Assembly: GCA_022600515.1 (NCBI GenBank)
Contig: JAHZKG010000047.1
Coordinates: 1-40,784, forward strand
Length of the DNA: 40,784 nt
Reading direction: 5' to 3'
DNA from: Gammaproteobacteria bacterium
GTDB lineage: Bacteria > Pseudomonadota > Gammaproteobacteria > Legionellales > Legionellaceae
The notes under the pieces are model-generated. The model was not told where the DNA came from. It saw nothing but the letters and a program-made list of their open reading frames with translations, and searched no databases. Each line of letters starts with the position of its first letter. Positions within the stretch are counted from its first letter, which is position 1. Shown one piece after another: positions 1 through 9,034 of this stretch. Both the position numbers and the translations under genes were made by a program.

Positions 1-202
1 CACACCCCGATCTATTGTTATTACCATTTCTGAAGATCATTTGCCTAAATTAAAATAACCATACGGTTGCATCAACGAAAGCTCTAAAATCGAACATTCC
101 GATCATGCCAATCGATCAGAATTAAATGGAAACGGTACTAGCAGTAACGCAAGGGATTTTATTTCTTATAAGTTTAATGATCTTGGTTATTTAACAAATA
201 AT

Positions 203-490
203 ATGAAAGTGGACTTGTTTAAATTTACATTTTTAGTACCGGGATCATATTATAAACTTATATTATTGATTGATAATAAGAGCGCTGATCCAGTCGTGTT
301 AAATATAGATGCTTTTTCTGGAGGCGTTTTTCTAGATTCCGAATCAGGTCAAATTATTATAAAACCTGGATTGCATCAATATACGAGTCATTTTAAAGCG
401 AAAAAGCCAAGAGGAATGATTTCAGTTTATCCAGAACCGGGCGTAAAGTGGGCAGCTAACTTATATGGCATTCAAGTAGAAATTGATTAA
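203..490 (+). CDS. Hypothetical protein, possibly the 3' part of a decayed gene
   Basis: A 95-residue product I do not recognise. It is rich in beta-prone segments (FTFLVPGSYYKLILLID, IIIKPGLHQYTSHF) and has no clear signal peptide or membrane span. The first ATG is at 203 with no convincing ribosome binding site. The same frame is open back to 59 with plausible coding composition but no ATG, GTG or TTG before 203. Immediately upstream it is closed by a TAA at 56-58, preceded by a readable 18-residue peptide (2-55). This suggests, as an inference, that 2-490 was one longer gene now split by a nonsense codon. The downstream neighbours are a polysaccharide exporter, so a role in glycan synthesis is possible but unsupported. 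Confidence 0.4.
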   Translation: MKVDLFKFTFLVPGSYYKLILLIDNKSADPVVLNIDAFSGGVFLDSESGQIIIKPGLHQYTSHFKAKKPRGMISVYPEPGVKWAANLYGIQVEID

Positions 491-671
491 GAAAGCGTTA
501 GGGGATGGTTTTTTGGAGTTACCGCATTGTCATGCGGTTAACATGGGGTTAAATAGTCGTATTTTAGACGTTAGTTTGTTTGATTATACCCAGTTTATGG
601 AATATCAAATGAAATTAAATAATGATACGCTACAGCAATCAAAGATAACCCGTCAGTTTATATTCAAATAG
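483..671 (+). CDS. Small unrecognised reading frame before wzm, possibly a gene remnant
   Basis: A 62-residue frame starting at a TTG that overlaps the end of the previous frame, with no Shine-Dalgarno sequence. The last 45 residues read like the end of a real protein (SLFDYTQFMEYQMKLNNDT), and an internal ATG at 544 is another weak start. It ends 10 bases before the GTG of the exporter permease. I do not recognise a family. It may be the C-terminal remnant of a glycan-related gene or chance coding; an intact gene is the least likely option. Confidence 0.25.
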   Translation: MIKKALGDGFLELPHCHAVNMGLNSRILDVSLFDYTQFMEYQMKLNNDTLQQSKITRQFIFK

Positions 672-681
672 AGGTGAGTAG

Positions 682-1467
682 GTGAGCTCTTTAGCAATAG
701 AAGAAATAAAAGCAGTTAAACATTATTGGTTGATTTGGTACACGCTTGGATTTCAAGACATTCAATTACGCTATCGTCGCTCAGCGCTAGGGCCATTATG
801 GTTGACGTTGAGTACTGCTGTGATGATCTACAGCATGGGTTTTCTATACGCTTATTTGTTTAAATTAGATTTAAATAAATATTTTCCTTATTTGGCGGCA
901 GGTTTTATTTGTTGGAATTTGATTGTTGGTTTAATTAGAGAAAGCAGTGCAGCCTATATTGATTCAGAAAGTTATATTCGTAATCAAGAATCTTTTTATA
1001 CTATTTTTATTATGCGTATTATTTTTAGGAATTTTGTTGTTTTCTTTCACAATATTCTTGCGTTTATACCGATAGCCTTAATTTTTAAAACGGGGATTAG
1101 TTTCCACTTATTATTGATTGTTCCTGCTTTATTAGTGCTTTGTTTAAATGGCATATTATGGGGAACAGTGATTGGTATTATGAGCACTCGATATAGAGAC
1201 ATAGAACAAATTGTAGGAAGCATTATGCAGGTTATTTTTTTTGTTACGCCTGTAATGTGGATGCCAAGCTTATTACCTGAGCGGATATCATGGCTCTATC
1301 AATGGAATCCATTTGCCCAGTTTCTAGCATTGATTCGTAATCCACTCATGAATCAACCGGTTAGTTTACATGCTCTTTTGATGGTTAGTTTAGTTACAAT
1401 AGTGGGTTTTGGCTTATATTGCTTAAGCATGAATAAATATAAAAATAAAATTATTTTTTGGTTATAG
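682..1467 (+). CDS. wzm: Polysaccharide ABC exporter, permease (Wzm/KpsM-like, ABC-2 type)
   Basis: Inner-membrane half of an ABC transporter that moves a lipid-linked O-antigen, capsule or similar glycan across the inner membrane. The 261-residue product has the ABC-2 polysaccharide export layout: a short cytoplasmic N-terminus with the RYRRSALGPLW motif (residues 30-40), then about six hydrophobic spans (roughly 36-60, 68-88, 108-135, 138-165, 173-195, 228-250). The WNPFAQFLALIRNPLM segment before the last span is typical of this family. The GTG start at 682 is preceded by AGAGGTGAG. The ATPase partner follows 8 bases downstream, so the two are co-transcribed. The exact glycan cannot be told from this window. 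Confidence 0.9.
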   Translation: MSSLAIEEIKAVKHYWLIWYTLGFQDIQLRYRRSALGPLWLTLSTAVMIYSMGFLYAYLFKLDLNKYFPYLAAGFICWNLIVGLIRESSAAYIDSESYIRNQESFYTIFIMRIIFRNFVVFFHNILAFIPIALIFKTGISFHLLLIVPALLVLCLNGILWGTVIGIMSTRYRDIEQIVGSIMQVIFFVTPVMWMPSLLPERISWLYQWNPFAQFLALIRNPLMNQPVSLHALLMVSLVTIVGFGLYCLSMNKYKNKIIFWL

Positions 1468-1475
1468 GTGCTCAT

Positions 1476-2264
1476 ATGTCCGTTACTATGAATTTGCAAG
1501 ATGTTTCGCTTGATTATCTGATTAAGACTGGGTCTAGTTCACTGAAACAAACCGTTTTTCATCTATGCAATGGTGTGTTAGGTCGTAATATGAAGCAAAA
1601 AAAGACGCTTATAAAAAATGATTCTTTTCGTGCTTTAGATGGTATTAATTTACAGGCTAACAAGGGTGACCGCATTGGTTTAATTGGTAAAAATGGCGCT
1701 GGAAAAAGTTCTTTACTTCGTGTGATGGCCCGTATTTATAGTCCATCTTCAGGGCATCTTGAAATTAATGGAAAAATCTCGAGTTTATTTGATATTAATC
1801 TTGGCTTTAATACAGAAGCAACGGGTTATGAGAATATTATTAATTTAGGCATTATGCGAGGATGGAATAGAGAGCAAGCGCATTCTGTTGTGGGGGAAAT
1901 TGAGCAATTTACAGAATTAAATCATTTTCTTGATAAGCCTGTTCGTACTTATTCATCAGGTATGCAGATGAAGCTTGCTTTTGCAGTAGCGACTTCAACA
2001 GTTTCAGATATTTTGTTGATTGATGAAATCATTGGGGTTGGAGATGCACAGTTTATGGAGAAAGCACGGCAGCGTATTATGAACCTGGTGAATCAGGTTC
2101 ATATTTTAGTCTTAACCAGTCACTCAACAGAAGTTATAGAGCGCTTTTGTAACAAGGTGATTGTCATGGATTCCGGCAAGATCAAATATATTGGGGATTG
2201 TCAGTCAGGTATAAAATTTTATGAGGAAATGATTGCAACGCCTAGTGAGTTGCTTAGTGCATAA
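1476..2264 (+). CDS. wzt: Polysaccharide ABC exporter, ATP-binding protein (Wzt/KpsT-like)
   Basis: ATPase that drives the Wzm permease. Visible motifs in the 262-residue product are Walker A GKNGAGKSS (residues 71-79), the ABC signature YSSGMQMKLAFA, a Walker B variant ILLIDEIIGVGD, and the switch His in TSHS. It ends soon after the nucleotide-binding domain and lacks the C-terminal carbohydrate-binding extension of long Wzt proteins. Export is therefore probably not gated by recognition of a chain-terminating sugar cap (inference from known Wzt types). I chose the ATG at 1476 because AGGTG lies 6 bases upstream and overlaps the wzm stop codon; an in-frame TTG at 1458 inside wzm is less likely. 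Confidence 0.9.
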   Translation: MSVTMNLQDVSLDYLIKTGSSSLKQTVFHLCNGVLGRNMKQKKTLIKNDSFRALDGINLQANKGDRIGLIGKNGAGKSSLLRVMARIYSPSSGHLEINGKISSLFDINLGFNTEATGYENIINLGIMRGWNREQAHSVVGEIEQFTELNHFLDKPVRTYSSGMQMKLAFAVATSTVSDILLIDEIIGVGDAQFMEKARQRIMNLVNQVHILVLTSHSTEVIERFCNKVIVMDSGKIKYIGDCQSGIKFYEEMIATPSELLSA

Positions 2265-2383
2265 TCTGCGGATATTTAAAAGAGCGGATGAAAAGTATCG
2301 ATGTATTGGACATGATCTAATTGTACGCACGCTATATCAGCTCATAAACCTATCTTAAATCGCGGAACGTGTATTTTTATTAT

Positions 2384-2411
2384 TTGAGTCTCTGTGTTTA
2401 GCTAGTATAAG
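2384..2411 (+). promoter_or_regulatory. Candidate sigma-70 promoter for gyrA
   Basis: TTGAGT (2384-2389) and TATAAG (2406-2411) are separated by 16 bases, about 70 bases before the gyrA start. The rest of the 219-base gap between wzt and gyrA shows no coding frame or clear terminator. Sequence match only. Confidence 0.35.
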
Positions 2412-2465
2412 CATGTGCTTCAATGTGCTATGCTCTAGGGCTATTTTTTTAAATTTTCTGATTAA

Positions 2466-2481
2466 AGGAAACGGGTTTCCT
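2466..2481 (+). promoter_or_regulatory. Inverted repeat over the gyrA ribosome binding site
   Basis: AGGAAACGGGTTTCCT is a perfect 7-base inverted repeat with a 2-base centre. It could fold as a 6-base stem (AGGAAA/TTTCCT) closed by CGGG. The left arm holds the Shine-Dalgarno sequence of gyrA, whose ATG is at 2484. A fold would hide the ribosome binding site, or the palindrome could be a DNA-binding site. Confidence 0.45.
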
Positions 2482-2483
2482 CT

Positions 2484-5096
2484 ATGGTTGATTCTACTGA
2501 AGAAGTGACACGCGTTAGTATTGAAGATGAGATCAAGCAGTCTTATCTTGATTATGCGATGAGTGTAATTGTTGGACGTGCGTTACCAGATGCTCGTGAT
2601 GGCTTAAAGCCGGTTCATCGGCGTGTACTATATGCTATGAGCGTGCTCAATAATGATTGGAATAAACCTTATAAAAAATCGGCGCGTATTGTTGGGGATG
2701 TGATTGGTAAATATCACCCGCATGGTGACACGGCAGTGTACGATACAATTGTTCGTATGGCGCAACCGTTTTCAATGCGCTGTATCTTGGTGGATGGGCA
2801 AGGAAACTTTGGATCGATTGATGGTGATGCACCGGCAGCCATGCGATATACCGAAGTGCGTATGTCAAAAATTGCCCATGCCTTGCTCGCAGATTTAGAT
2901 CAAGAAACCGTCGATTTTGCACCCAATTATGATGAAACTGAATTTGCACCTGTCGTATTGCCTGCACGCATCCCCAATTTATTAGTGAATGGGTCGTCTG
3001 GCATTGCTGTTGGGATGGCAACCAATATTCCGCCGCATAATATCACAGAAGTGATAAATGCTTGCGTGGCTTTAATTGATTCACCTGAGCTTTCCATTGA
3101 TGATTTAATCGAAATCATTCCAGGCCCTGACTTTCCAACGGCGGCCATTATTAATGGTCGAGCAGGGATTATAGAGGCCTATAGAACAGGGCGTGGTCGT
3201 ATCCAATTGCGTGCGCGTACAGAGGTTGAGACTGATTCGCAGTCAGGTCGTCAGTCACTTATTATTAATGAGTTGCCTTACCAGGTTAATAAAGCACGGT
3301 TGATTGAGCGAATCGCTGATTTAGTTCGAGATAAGCGCCTTGAAGGTATCTCTGGTTTGCGAGATGAATCAGATAAAGACGGCATGCGTGTTGTGATTGA
3401 GTTAAAACGCGGAGAAGTGCCTGAAGTTGTGCTAAATAATTTATATGCGCATACACCGATGCAAAATGTGTTTGGTATTAATATGGTGGCACTAATCGAT
3501 AATCAGCCACGTACGCTTAATTTATTAGAAATATTAAACTGTTTTTTACGCCATCGTCGAGAAGTGGTTACCAGACGCTCGCTGTTTAGGCTTAAAAAGT
3601 CACGTGCGCGTGCACATGCCTTAGAAGGTTTAGCCGTTGCGCTGGCTAATATTGATGAGATGATTGCTTTAATCAAAGCTTCTCCTACACCACAAGAAGC
3701 ACGAGACGGTTTAACCGCGCGTTCTTGGGCACCAGGGCCTGTTCAGGCCATGTTAGACAAAGTGGGTAATGCGGCTTGTCAACCGGATGACCTAGCTGAA
3801 GGGCTTGGGTTTGTAGAGGGGGGATATTATTTATCTTCTGAGCAAGCGCAAGCCATTTTAGAATTACGTTTGCATCGATTAACAGCACTTGAGCAAGATA
3901 AGTTATTACAAGAATTTGACCAATTATTAGATGTGATACAAGCATTGCTTAAAATTTTAAATTCACCCGAGCGCTTGATGGAAGTGATTCGTGAAGAACT
4001 GCTTGAGATGAAAACGCAGTTTGGCGATGAACGTCGCACTGAAATTATGGCGTCACAAAGTGATCTGACGATTGAAGATTTAATTACAGAAGAACAAGTG
4101 GTTGTGACGTTGTCTCATCAAGGTTATGTGAAATATCAACCACTTTCTGTGTATCAAGCACAACGACGTGGTGGTAAAGGAAAAGCAGCAACAAACGTTA
4201 AAGAAGAAGACTTTGTGGAGCGTCTCGTGATTGCGAGTACGCATGATACGCTACTCTGTTTTTCAAATCATGGTAAATTATATTGGGTTAAATCCTATCA
4301 ATTGCCATTGGCTAGTCGAACGTCGCGTGGTAAACCGATTGTTAATGTTTTACCTTTGGCTGAAGGGGAAGCCATTCATGCTATGTTACCCGTTCGTGAA
4401 TATCAGGCAGGGTATTTTGTGTTTATGGCAACACAACGCGGCACGGTTAAAAAAGTACCTTTAGAGGCATTTAGTCGTCCGCGCAGCAACGGCATTATTG
4501 CGGTTGATTTATTAGACGGCGATCAGTTGATTGGCGTTGATATTACTGATGGTGCGAAGCATATCATGCTGTTTTCTGATGCAGGAAAAGTCATTCGTTT
4601 TGATGAAACACTGATTCGCCCAATGGGACGTACGGCCAGAGGCGTGCGAGGGATGCGATTAGGTGATAATCAGACCGTTATTTCGCTTGTGGTTGCTGAA
4701 GCAGAGGGAACTATTTTAACAGCAACAGAGTTTGGTTATGGTAAACGCACAGCAGTTGATGAATATCGTGTTACCGGCCGAGGTGGGCAAGGGGTTATTT
4801 CTATCCAAGTCAATGAGCGGAATGGAAACGTGGTACGTGCCTTACAAGTGAATGATGCCGATGAGGCAATGCTTATTACGAACAGAGGGACGTTAGTGCG
4901 TGTTCGTATGAACGAAATTTCAGTGATTGGACGAAACACACAGGGCGTGCGCATCATGAATCTGGCCGAAAGCGAAAAAATCGTTGGTATGCAGGGCATT
5001 GAAGAGCTTCAGGATGAATTATCTGATTCTGATGATGTCAGTGACGAGAGTGATACTGAAAGTACGGATGTGCCTGTTACTGTAAGCACAGAGTAA
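2484..5096 (+). CDS. gyrA: DNA gyrase subunit A
   Basis: Breakage-reunion subunit of gyrase; with GyrB it introduces negative supercoils. The 870-residue product keeps E. coli numbering at the N-terminus: active-site Tyr122 in [10 protein letters not shown], and Thr83 and Asp87 in the quinolone pocket ([13 protein letters not shown]). The GyrA box QRRGGKG is at residues 560-566, followed by the beta-pinwheel repeats that wrap DNA. The C-terminus ends in an acidic Asp/Glu/Ser tail. Thr83 is the normal residue in several gammaproteobacteria (for example Legionella and Pseudomonas), so it is not evidence of acquired resistance. serC follows after 40 bases with no terminator between them. Confidence 0.98.
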   Translation: MVDSTEEVTRVSIEDEIKQSYLDYAMSVIVGRALPDARDGLKPVHRRVLYAMSVLNNDWNKPYKKSARIVGDVIGKYHPHGDTAVYDTIVRMAQPFSMRCILVDGQGNFGSIDGDAPAAMRYTEVRMSKIAHALLADLDQETVDFAPNYDETEFAPVVLPARIPNLLVNGSSGIAVGMATNIPPHNITEVINACVALIDSPELSIDDLIEIIPGPDFPTAAIINGRAGIIEAYRTGRGRIQLRARTEVETDSQSGRQSLIINELPYQVNKARLIERIADLVRDKRLEGISGLRDESDKDGMRVVIELKRGEVPEVVLNNLYAHTPMQNVFGINMVALIDNQPRTLNLLEILNCFLRHRREVVTRRSLFRLKKSRARAHALEGLAVALANIDEMIALIKASPTPQEARDGLTARSWAPGPVQAMLDKVGNAACQPDDLAEGLGFVEGGYYLSSEQAQAILELRLHRLTALEQDKLLQEFDQLLDVIQALLKILNSPERLMEVIREELLEMKTQFGDERRTEIMASQSDLTIEDLITEEQVVVTLSHQGYVKYQPLSVYQAQRRGGKGKAATNVKEEDFVERLVIASTHDTLLCFSNHGKLYWVKSYQLPLASRTSRGKPIVNVLPLAEGEAIHAMLPVREYQAGYFVFMATQRGTVKKVPLEAFSRPRSNGIIAVDLLDGDQLIGVDITDGAKHIMLFSDAGKVIRFDETLIRPMGRTARGVRGMRLGDNQTVISLVVAEAEGTILTATEFGYGKRTAVDEYRVTGRGGQGVISIQVNERNGNVVRALQVNDADEAMLITNRGTLVRVRMNEISVIGRNTQGVRIMNLAESEKIVGMQGIEELQDELSDSDDVSDESDTESTDVPVTVSTE

Positions 5097-5136
5097 TGTC
5101 TAAATAAAGCAAATAATGCAAATAGAGGAAACGTAA

Positions 5137-6186
5137 GTGTATTATTTTGGTGCGGGACCTGCTGCTTTACCAGGCGTTATTTTGGAAGAAGCGCAGCAAA
5201 CATTACTGAACTGGAGAAATACAGGGTTATCTATTCTTGAAGTGGGCCATAGAACAGAGGTGTTCATGGCGATGCTTCAAGAAGCTGAAACGGATTTACG
5301 TGATTTATTAGCTGTTCCAGATAATTATCGCATTTTATTTCTAGGCGGTGCTGCACGTACACACTTTAGTATGGTGCCTTTGAATTTAATTGCATCAGAT
5401 ACAAAAAAAGCAGCCTATATTTGTTCTGGTTTTTGGTCTCAGCTTGCTTTTCAAGAAGGGAAGCGTTTTTGTAATGCCTATGCGCTGTCTGAAATAGATT
5501 TCGATGAAAGCAAACTTAAAAAAAATACAGCATATGTCTATTATACACCCAATGAAACCATTGAGGGGGTGCGTTTTTCGGGCGTGCCGGCGTGCCCAAA
5601 TACGCCATTGATTGCCGATATGACTTCATGCTTACTCAGTGAGCCTATTGATGTCACGCAATTTGGCTTGATTTTTGCGGGAGCACAAAAAAACATTGGG
5701 CCTGCAGGGCTTTCAGTGGTCATTATTCGGGATGATTTATTAAAGATTAAGCCTCAGCATACCGTGCCAACCATGTTAGATTATCGCGTACATGCGACAA
5801 ATCATTCGTTGTATGCAACGCCACCGGTGTTTCAATGTGATATGGCGGCAAAAATGTTTAAATGGGTTAAAGCGTCAGGTGGTGTTAAGGCTTTATATGC
5901 GATTAATCAAGCAAAAGCAGCTAAGTTGTATGCCTATATCGATGCTTCAACGCATTATGTAAATCACGTTAAGGCATCACAACGCTCAATTATGAATGTA
6001 TGTTTCTCAATGACGGATACAGCAAAAGAAGTCGCCTTTTTGGAAGCAGCAGAGGGATGTGGTTTGAAAGGTTTGAAAGGCCATAAACGCCAAGGAGGGT
6101 TACGTGCAAGCTTGTATAATGCAATGCCCATGGCTGGGGTTGATGCTTTGATTGAATGTATGGATGTATTTACTCAGCAATTATAG
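5137..6186 (+). CDS. serC: Phosphoserine aminotransferase
   Basis: PLP enzyme converting 3-phosphohydroxypyruvate and glutamate to phosphoserine; it can also serve the pyridoxal branch. The Schiff-base lysine is Lys185 in FAGAQKNIGPAG, and the N-terminal YFGAGPAALPG and the PLP-phosphate loop region GGAARTHFSMVPLN fit the family. At 349 residues it is slightly short (usual about 360). The start is a GTG at 5137 with AGAGGAAAC upstream. In many gammaproteobacteria pheA, a hisC paralogue, tyrA or aroA lie between serC and cmk; here cmk follows after 18 bases. Confidence 0.95.
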   Translation: MYYFGAGPAALPGVILEEAQQTLLNWRNTGLSILEVGHRTEVFMAMLQEAETDLRDLLAVPDNYRILFLGGAARTHFSMVPLNLIASDTKKAAYICSGFWSQLAFQEGKRFCNAYALSEIDFDESKLKKNTAYVYYTPNETIEGVRFSGVPACPNTPLIADMTSCLLSEPIDVTQFGLIFAGAQKNIGPAGLSVVIIRDDLLKIKPQHTVPTMLDYRVHATNHSLYATPPVFQCDMAAKMFKWVKASGGVKALYAINQAKAAKLYAYIDASTHYVNHVKASQRSIMNVCFSMTDTAKEVAFLEAAEGCGLKGLKGHKRQGGLRASLYNAMPMAGVDALIECMDVFTQQL

Positions 6187-6204
6187 AACAGCAGGATATT
6201 CATC

Positions 6205-6903
6205 ATGTCAGCATATAAAAACACAGTGCCAGTGATTACATTAGATGGGCCAAGTGGTACAGGAAAAGGAACATTGTGTCATCGACTAGCGGACTATCTC
6301 GGATGGCATTTATTAGATAGTGGCGTGCTGTATCGTGCCCTTGGGTTTTTGACAGAAAAACATCATGTCGCACTCGATTCAGAGGCGCAGTTAGATCAGC
6401 TTGTGCAATTAGCAATGCATTTGCCGATCGAATTTAACCAACAGCATATTGTTTTAGAGGGGGAGCAAGTAGGGGGTGCTTTACGGACAGAAGCGTGTGG
6501 TGCACGGGCATCAAAATTAGCTGCAATCCCCGAGGTTCGAGCAGCACTACTACAGCGGCAGCGTGATTTTGCTGTGTCACCAGGGCTTGTAACAGACGGT
6601 CGAGATATGGGAACGGTTGTTTTTCCTGATGCGGCATTAAAAATTTATTTAGACGCGTCTATTCATGAGCGAGCCAGTCGACGATATTTACAGTTGAAGG
6701 ACGCAGGAAAAAATGTTAATCTCGCGCAGGTATTTGAAGAGCTAGCTAAACGAGACACAAGAGATATGGCGCGTAAGCATGCCCCTTTGAAGGCTGCAGA
6801 CGAGGCTATAACGGTTGATACAACCGATTTAACCGTTGATGATGTGTTTGAATATCTTCTGAAGCTTGTTAAACAGCAGGGATTTATGGGGAAGCATGGG
6901 TAA
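6205..6903 (+). CDS. cmk: Cytidylate kinase
   Basis: Phosphorylates CMP and dCMP with ATP. The 232-residue product has the P-loop GPSGTGKGT at residues 15-23, the LLDSGVLYRAL CMP-binding segment, and TDGRDMGTVVFPDA, the usual substrate-binding arginine/aspartate motif. Its partner downstream is rpsA, the conserved cmk-rpsA pair. The stop codon lies inside a small hairpin (6892-6914) that separates it from rpsA. Confidence 0.96.
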   Translation: MSAYKNTVPVITLDGPSGTGKGTLCHRLADYLGWHLLDSGVLYRALGFLTEKHHVALDSEAQLDQLVQLAMHLPIEFNQQHIVLEGEQVGGALRTEACGARASKLAAIPEVRAALLQRQRDFAVSPGLVTDGRDMGTVVFPDAALKIYLDASIHERASRRYLQLKDAGKNVNLAQVFEELAKRDTRDMARKHAPLKAADEAITVDTTDLTVDDVFEYLLKLVKQQGFMGKHG

Positions 6904-6914
6904 CACGCATGCTT
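6892..6914 (+). other. Hairpin at the cmk stop in the rpsA leader
   Basis: AAGCATG (6892-6898) and CATGCTT (6908-6914) can pair across a 9-base loop, followed by an A/T-rich run. It lies across the cmk stop codon and about 28 bases before rpsA. It may act as a weak attenuator or as part of a structured rpsA leader; the T-run is interrupted, so a strong terminator is unlikely. Confidence 0.35.
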
Positions 6915-6942
6915 TAAAATTTTATTTATTGAGTTTGATAAC

Positions 6943-8646
6943 ATGACCGAGAGTTTTAAAGATTTATTTGAAGAGAGTATGGCAGGCACCCAGTTTTACC
7001 CTGGTGCAATTATAGAGGCGACAGTTATCACGGTAGATGATGATTTTGTAACGCTTAATGCAGGGTTGAAATCTGAAGGTGTTATTTCAATTGATGAATT
7101 CAAAGATAAAGACGGCCAACTTGAAGTGGTGGTTGGTGATGCTGTTGAAGTCGCATTGGATTCAGTTGAAGATGGCCATGGTGAAACCTTATTGTCGCGT
7201 GAAAAAGCGAAGCGTCAAGAAGCGTGGAGAAAACTCTCAAAATCTTACGATAATGGCGAAACGGTCATTGGCTTGATTTCTGGTAAAGTTAAAGGTGGCT
7301 TTACAGTAGAAATCGGTGCTATTCGTGCTTTCTTACCGGGTTCATTGGTTGATGTTAGACCGGTTCGTGACCCATCTTACTTAGAAGGTAAAGAAGTCGA
7401 ATTTAAAGTCATTAAAATGGACTTAAAACGTAATAATATCGTTGTTTCTCGTCGAGCAGTGGTTGAAGAAGAAAATAGTGCTGATAGACAAGCATTACTT
7501 GATTCATTACATGATGGTCAAGTACTTGATGGTATTGTTAAAAACTTAACAGATTATGGCGCGTTTATTGATTTAGGTGGCGTTGATGGTTTGTTACACA
7601 TTACAGATATTTCGTGGAAGCGTGTGAAGCATCCAAGCGAACTCTTAAGTGTTGCACAAGATGTTAAAGTTAAAGTATTGAGCTTTGACAGCGAGCGTAA
7701 TCGTGTTTCTCTAGGCATGAAGCAATTAGGCAGTGATCCTTGGGTTGATTTAGTTGACCGTTATCCTGTGACAACAAGACTTGATGGTAAAGTAACTAAT
7801 ATTACTGATTATGGTTGTTTTGTTGAGATTGAAGAGGGTGTTGAAGGTTTAGTTCACATGTCTGAAATGGACTGGACAAACAAAAACATTCACCCAAGCA
7901 AAGTTGTTTCTGTTGGTGAAGAAGTGTCAGTGATTGTACTTGAGATTGATCAAGATCGCCGACGTATTTCACTCGGTATGAAACAATGTCAAAATAATCC
8001 ATGGCAAACCTTTGCAGAAAGTCAAAGCAAAGGACAAAAAATAAGTGGGAAAATCCGTTCTATTACTGACTTTGGAATCTTTATTGGCTTAGACGGTGAA
8101 ATTGATGGTTTAGTTCATCTGTCTGATATTTCTTGGACTGTACCTGGTGAAGAAGCCGTTAAAGACTTTAAGAAAGGTCAAGAGCTTGAAGTGGTTATTT
8201 TAGCGATTGATTCTGATCGTGAGCGTATTTCTTTAGGCCTGAAGCAGTTAGAAGGCGATAATTTCAGCAGCTATGCAGATGAGTATACCAAAGGCACGGT
8301 TGTTACAGGTCAAGTCTCCGAAGTAGATGCTAAAACAGTTACTGTAGAGCTGGCTTCAGATGTATTCGGAACGATTCGAGCAAATGATTTATCTGATGAT
8401 AAAGTAGATGATGCGACAACTTTGGTTAAAGTTGGAGATAGCATTGAAGCTAAACTTATCAATATTGATCGCAAAAATCGAACCATTGCCCTGTCTGTGA
8501 AAGCAAAAGATGCAGCTGAGCAGGCTGAAGCAATTAAGAAATATTCGAAAACACCAGAAGTGTCAAACACAACCTTAGGTGATTTGCTCAAAGAAAAAAT
8601 GGCAAATAATCTAAAAGAGAATAAAGACAGTAAAGACAGTGAATGA
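6943..8646 (+). CDS. rpsA: 30S ribosomal protein S1
   Basis: RNA-binding protein that brings mRNA to the 30S subunit, especially messages with weak Shine-Dalgarno sequences. The 567-residue product contains six S1 domains (roughly 17-88, 103-170, 188-256, 273-343, 360-430, 447-515); domains 3-6 show repeated DYGxF/DFGxF and RISLGMKQ-type motifs. A charged Lys/Asp/Ser tail follows. Its own start (ATG at 6943) has no good Shine-Dalgarno sequence, which matches the known autogenous control of rpsA in enterobacteria; that the same control exists here is inference. A strong terminator follows. Confidence 0.98.
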   Translation: MTESFKDLFEESMAGTQFYPGAIIEATVITVDDDFVTLNAGLKSEGVISIDEFKDKDGQLEVVVGDAVEVALDSVEDGHGETLLSREKAKRQEAWRKLSKSYDNGETVIGLISGKVKGGFTVEIGAIRAFLPGSLVDVRPVRDPSYLEGKEVEFKVIKMDLKRNNIVVSRRAVVEEENSADRQALLDSLHDGQVLDGIVKNLTDYGAFIDLGGVDGLLHITDISWKRVKHPSELLSVAQDVKVKVLSFDSERNRVSLGMKQLGSDPWVDLVDRYPVTTRLDGKVTNITDYGCFVEIEEGVEGLVHMSEMDWTNKNIHPSKVVSVGEEVSVIVLEIDQDRRRISLGMKQCQNNPWQTFAESQSKGQKISGKIRSITDFGIFIGLDGEIDGLVHLSDISWTVPGEEAVKDFKKGQELEVVILAIDSDRERISLGLKQLEGDNFSSYADEYTKGTVVTGQVSEVDAKTVTVELASDVFGTIRANDLSDDKVDDATTLVKVGDSIEAKLINIDRKNRTIALSVKAKDAAEQAEAIKKYSKTPEVSNTTLGDLLKEKMANNLKENKDSKDSE

Positions 8647-8675
8647 TGTTTGATATAAGTTGTTTTTTATCTTTG

Positions 8676-8703
8676 AAAAAGCGTAGTTTACTACGCTTTT
8701 TTT
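8676..8703 (+). terminator. Rho-independent terminator after rpsA
   Basis: AAAAAGCGTAG, a TTTA loop, then CTACGC and seven T residues (8697-8703). The A-run pairs with the T-run, giving a stem of about 11 bases. It sits 30 bases after the rpsA stop and separates it from lapA. Confidence 0.92.
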
Positions 8704-8723
8704 ATATCAAAAAAGGATGATGC

Positions 8724-9008
8724 ATGCGATTTATCATGATGATATTTTATATCTGCCTTATGTTATTTGGTGTAAGCTTTGCGGCTTTAAATGCAAGCGC
8801 TGTAACATTAAACTTATATTTCAAAACATTAACATTACCTATTTCAGTCTGGATGATAGCTGCATTTTCACTTGGAATTCTCATGGGTTTTCTTGTCTTT
8901 CTACGGCGTTACTTGGGTTTTAAATCACAATATCGTAAAAAAAATCATCAACTCCGGTTAATGGAGAAAGAAATTAAAAATTTGCGTGAGATCCCTCTAA
9001 AAGATTAA
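8724..9008 (+). CDS. lapA: Lipopolysaccharide assembly protein A (LapA/YciS, DUF1049)
   Basis: Small inner-membrane partner of LapB in control of LPS synthesis. The 94-residue product has two hydrophobic spans (about 3-24 and 40-62) joined by the NLYFKTLTLPISVW segment typical of DUF1049, then a basic coiled-coil tail. The ATG at 8724 follows AAAGGATGATGC. The lapB ribosome binding site begins just after its stop. ihfB, which commonly sits between rpsA and lapA, is not here. Confidence 0.9.
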   Translation: MRFIMMIFYICLMLFGVSFAALNASAVTLNLYFKTLTLPISVWMIAAFSLGILMGFLVFLRRYLGFKSQYRKKNHQLRLMEKEIKNLREIPLKD

Positions 9009-9034
9009 TGCATGATGCAAAAGGAGCATTTGAT

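Noticed and set aside
2704-2775. Thr at gyrase position 83 as a quinolone-resistance change
   Set aside because: Thr83 is the normal residue in several gammaproteobacterial gyrases and Asp87 is intact, so there is no sign of acquired resistance.
7079-7276. Small + strand frame inside rpsA
   Set aside because: Shadow of the S1 gene in another frame, with no ribosome binding site.
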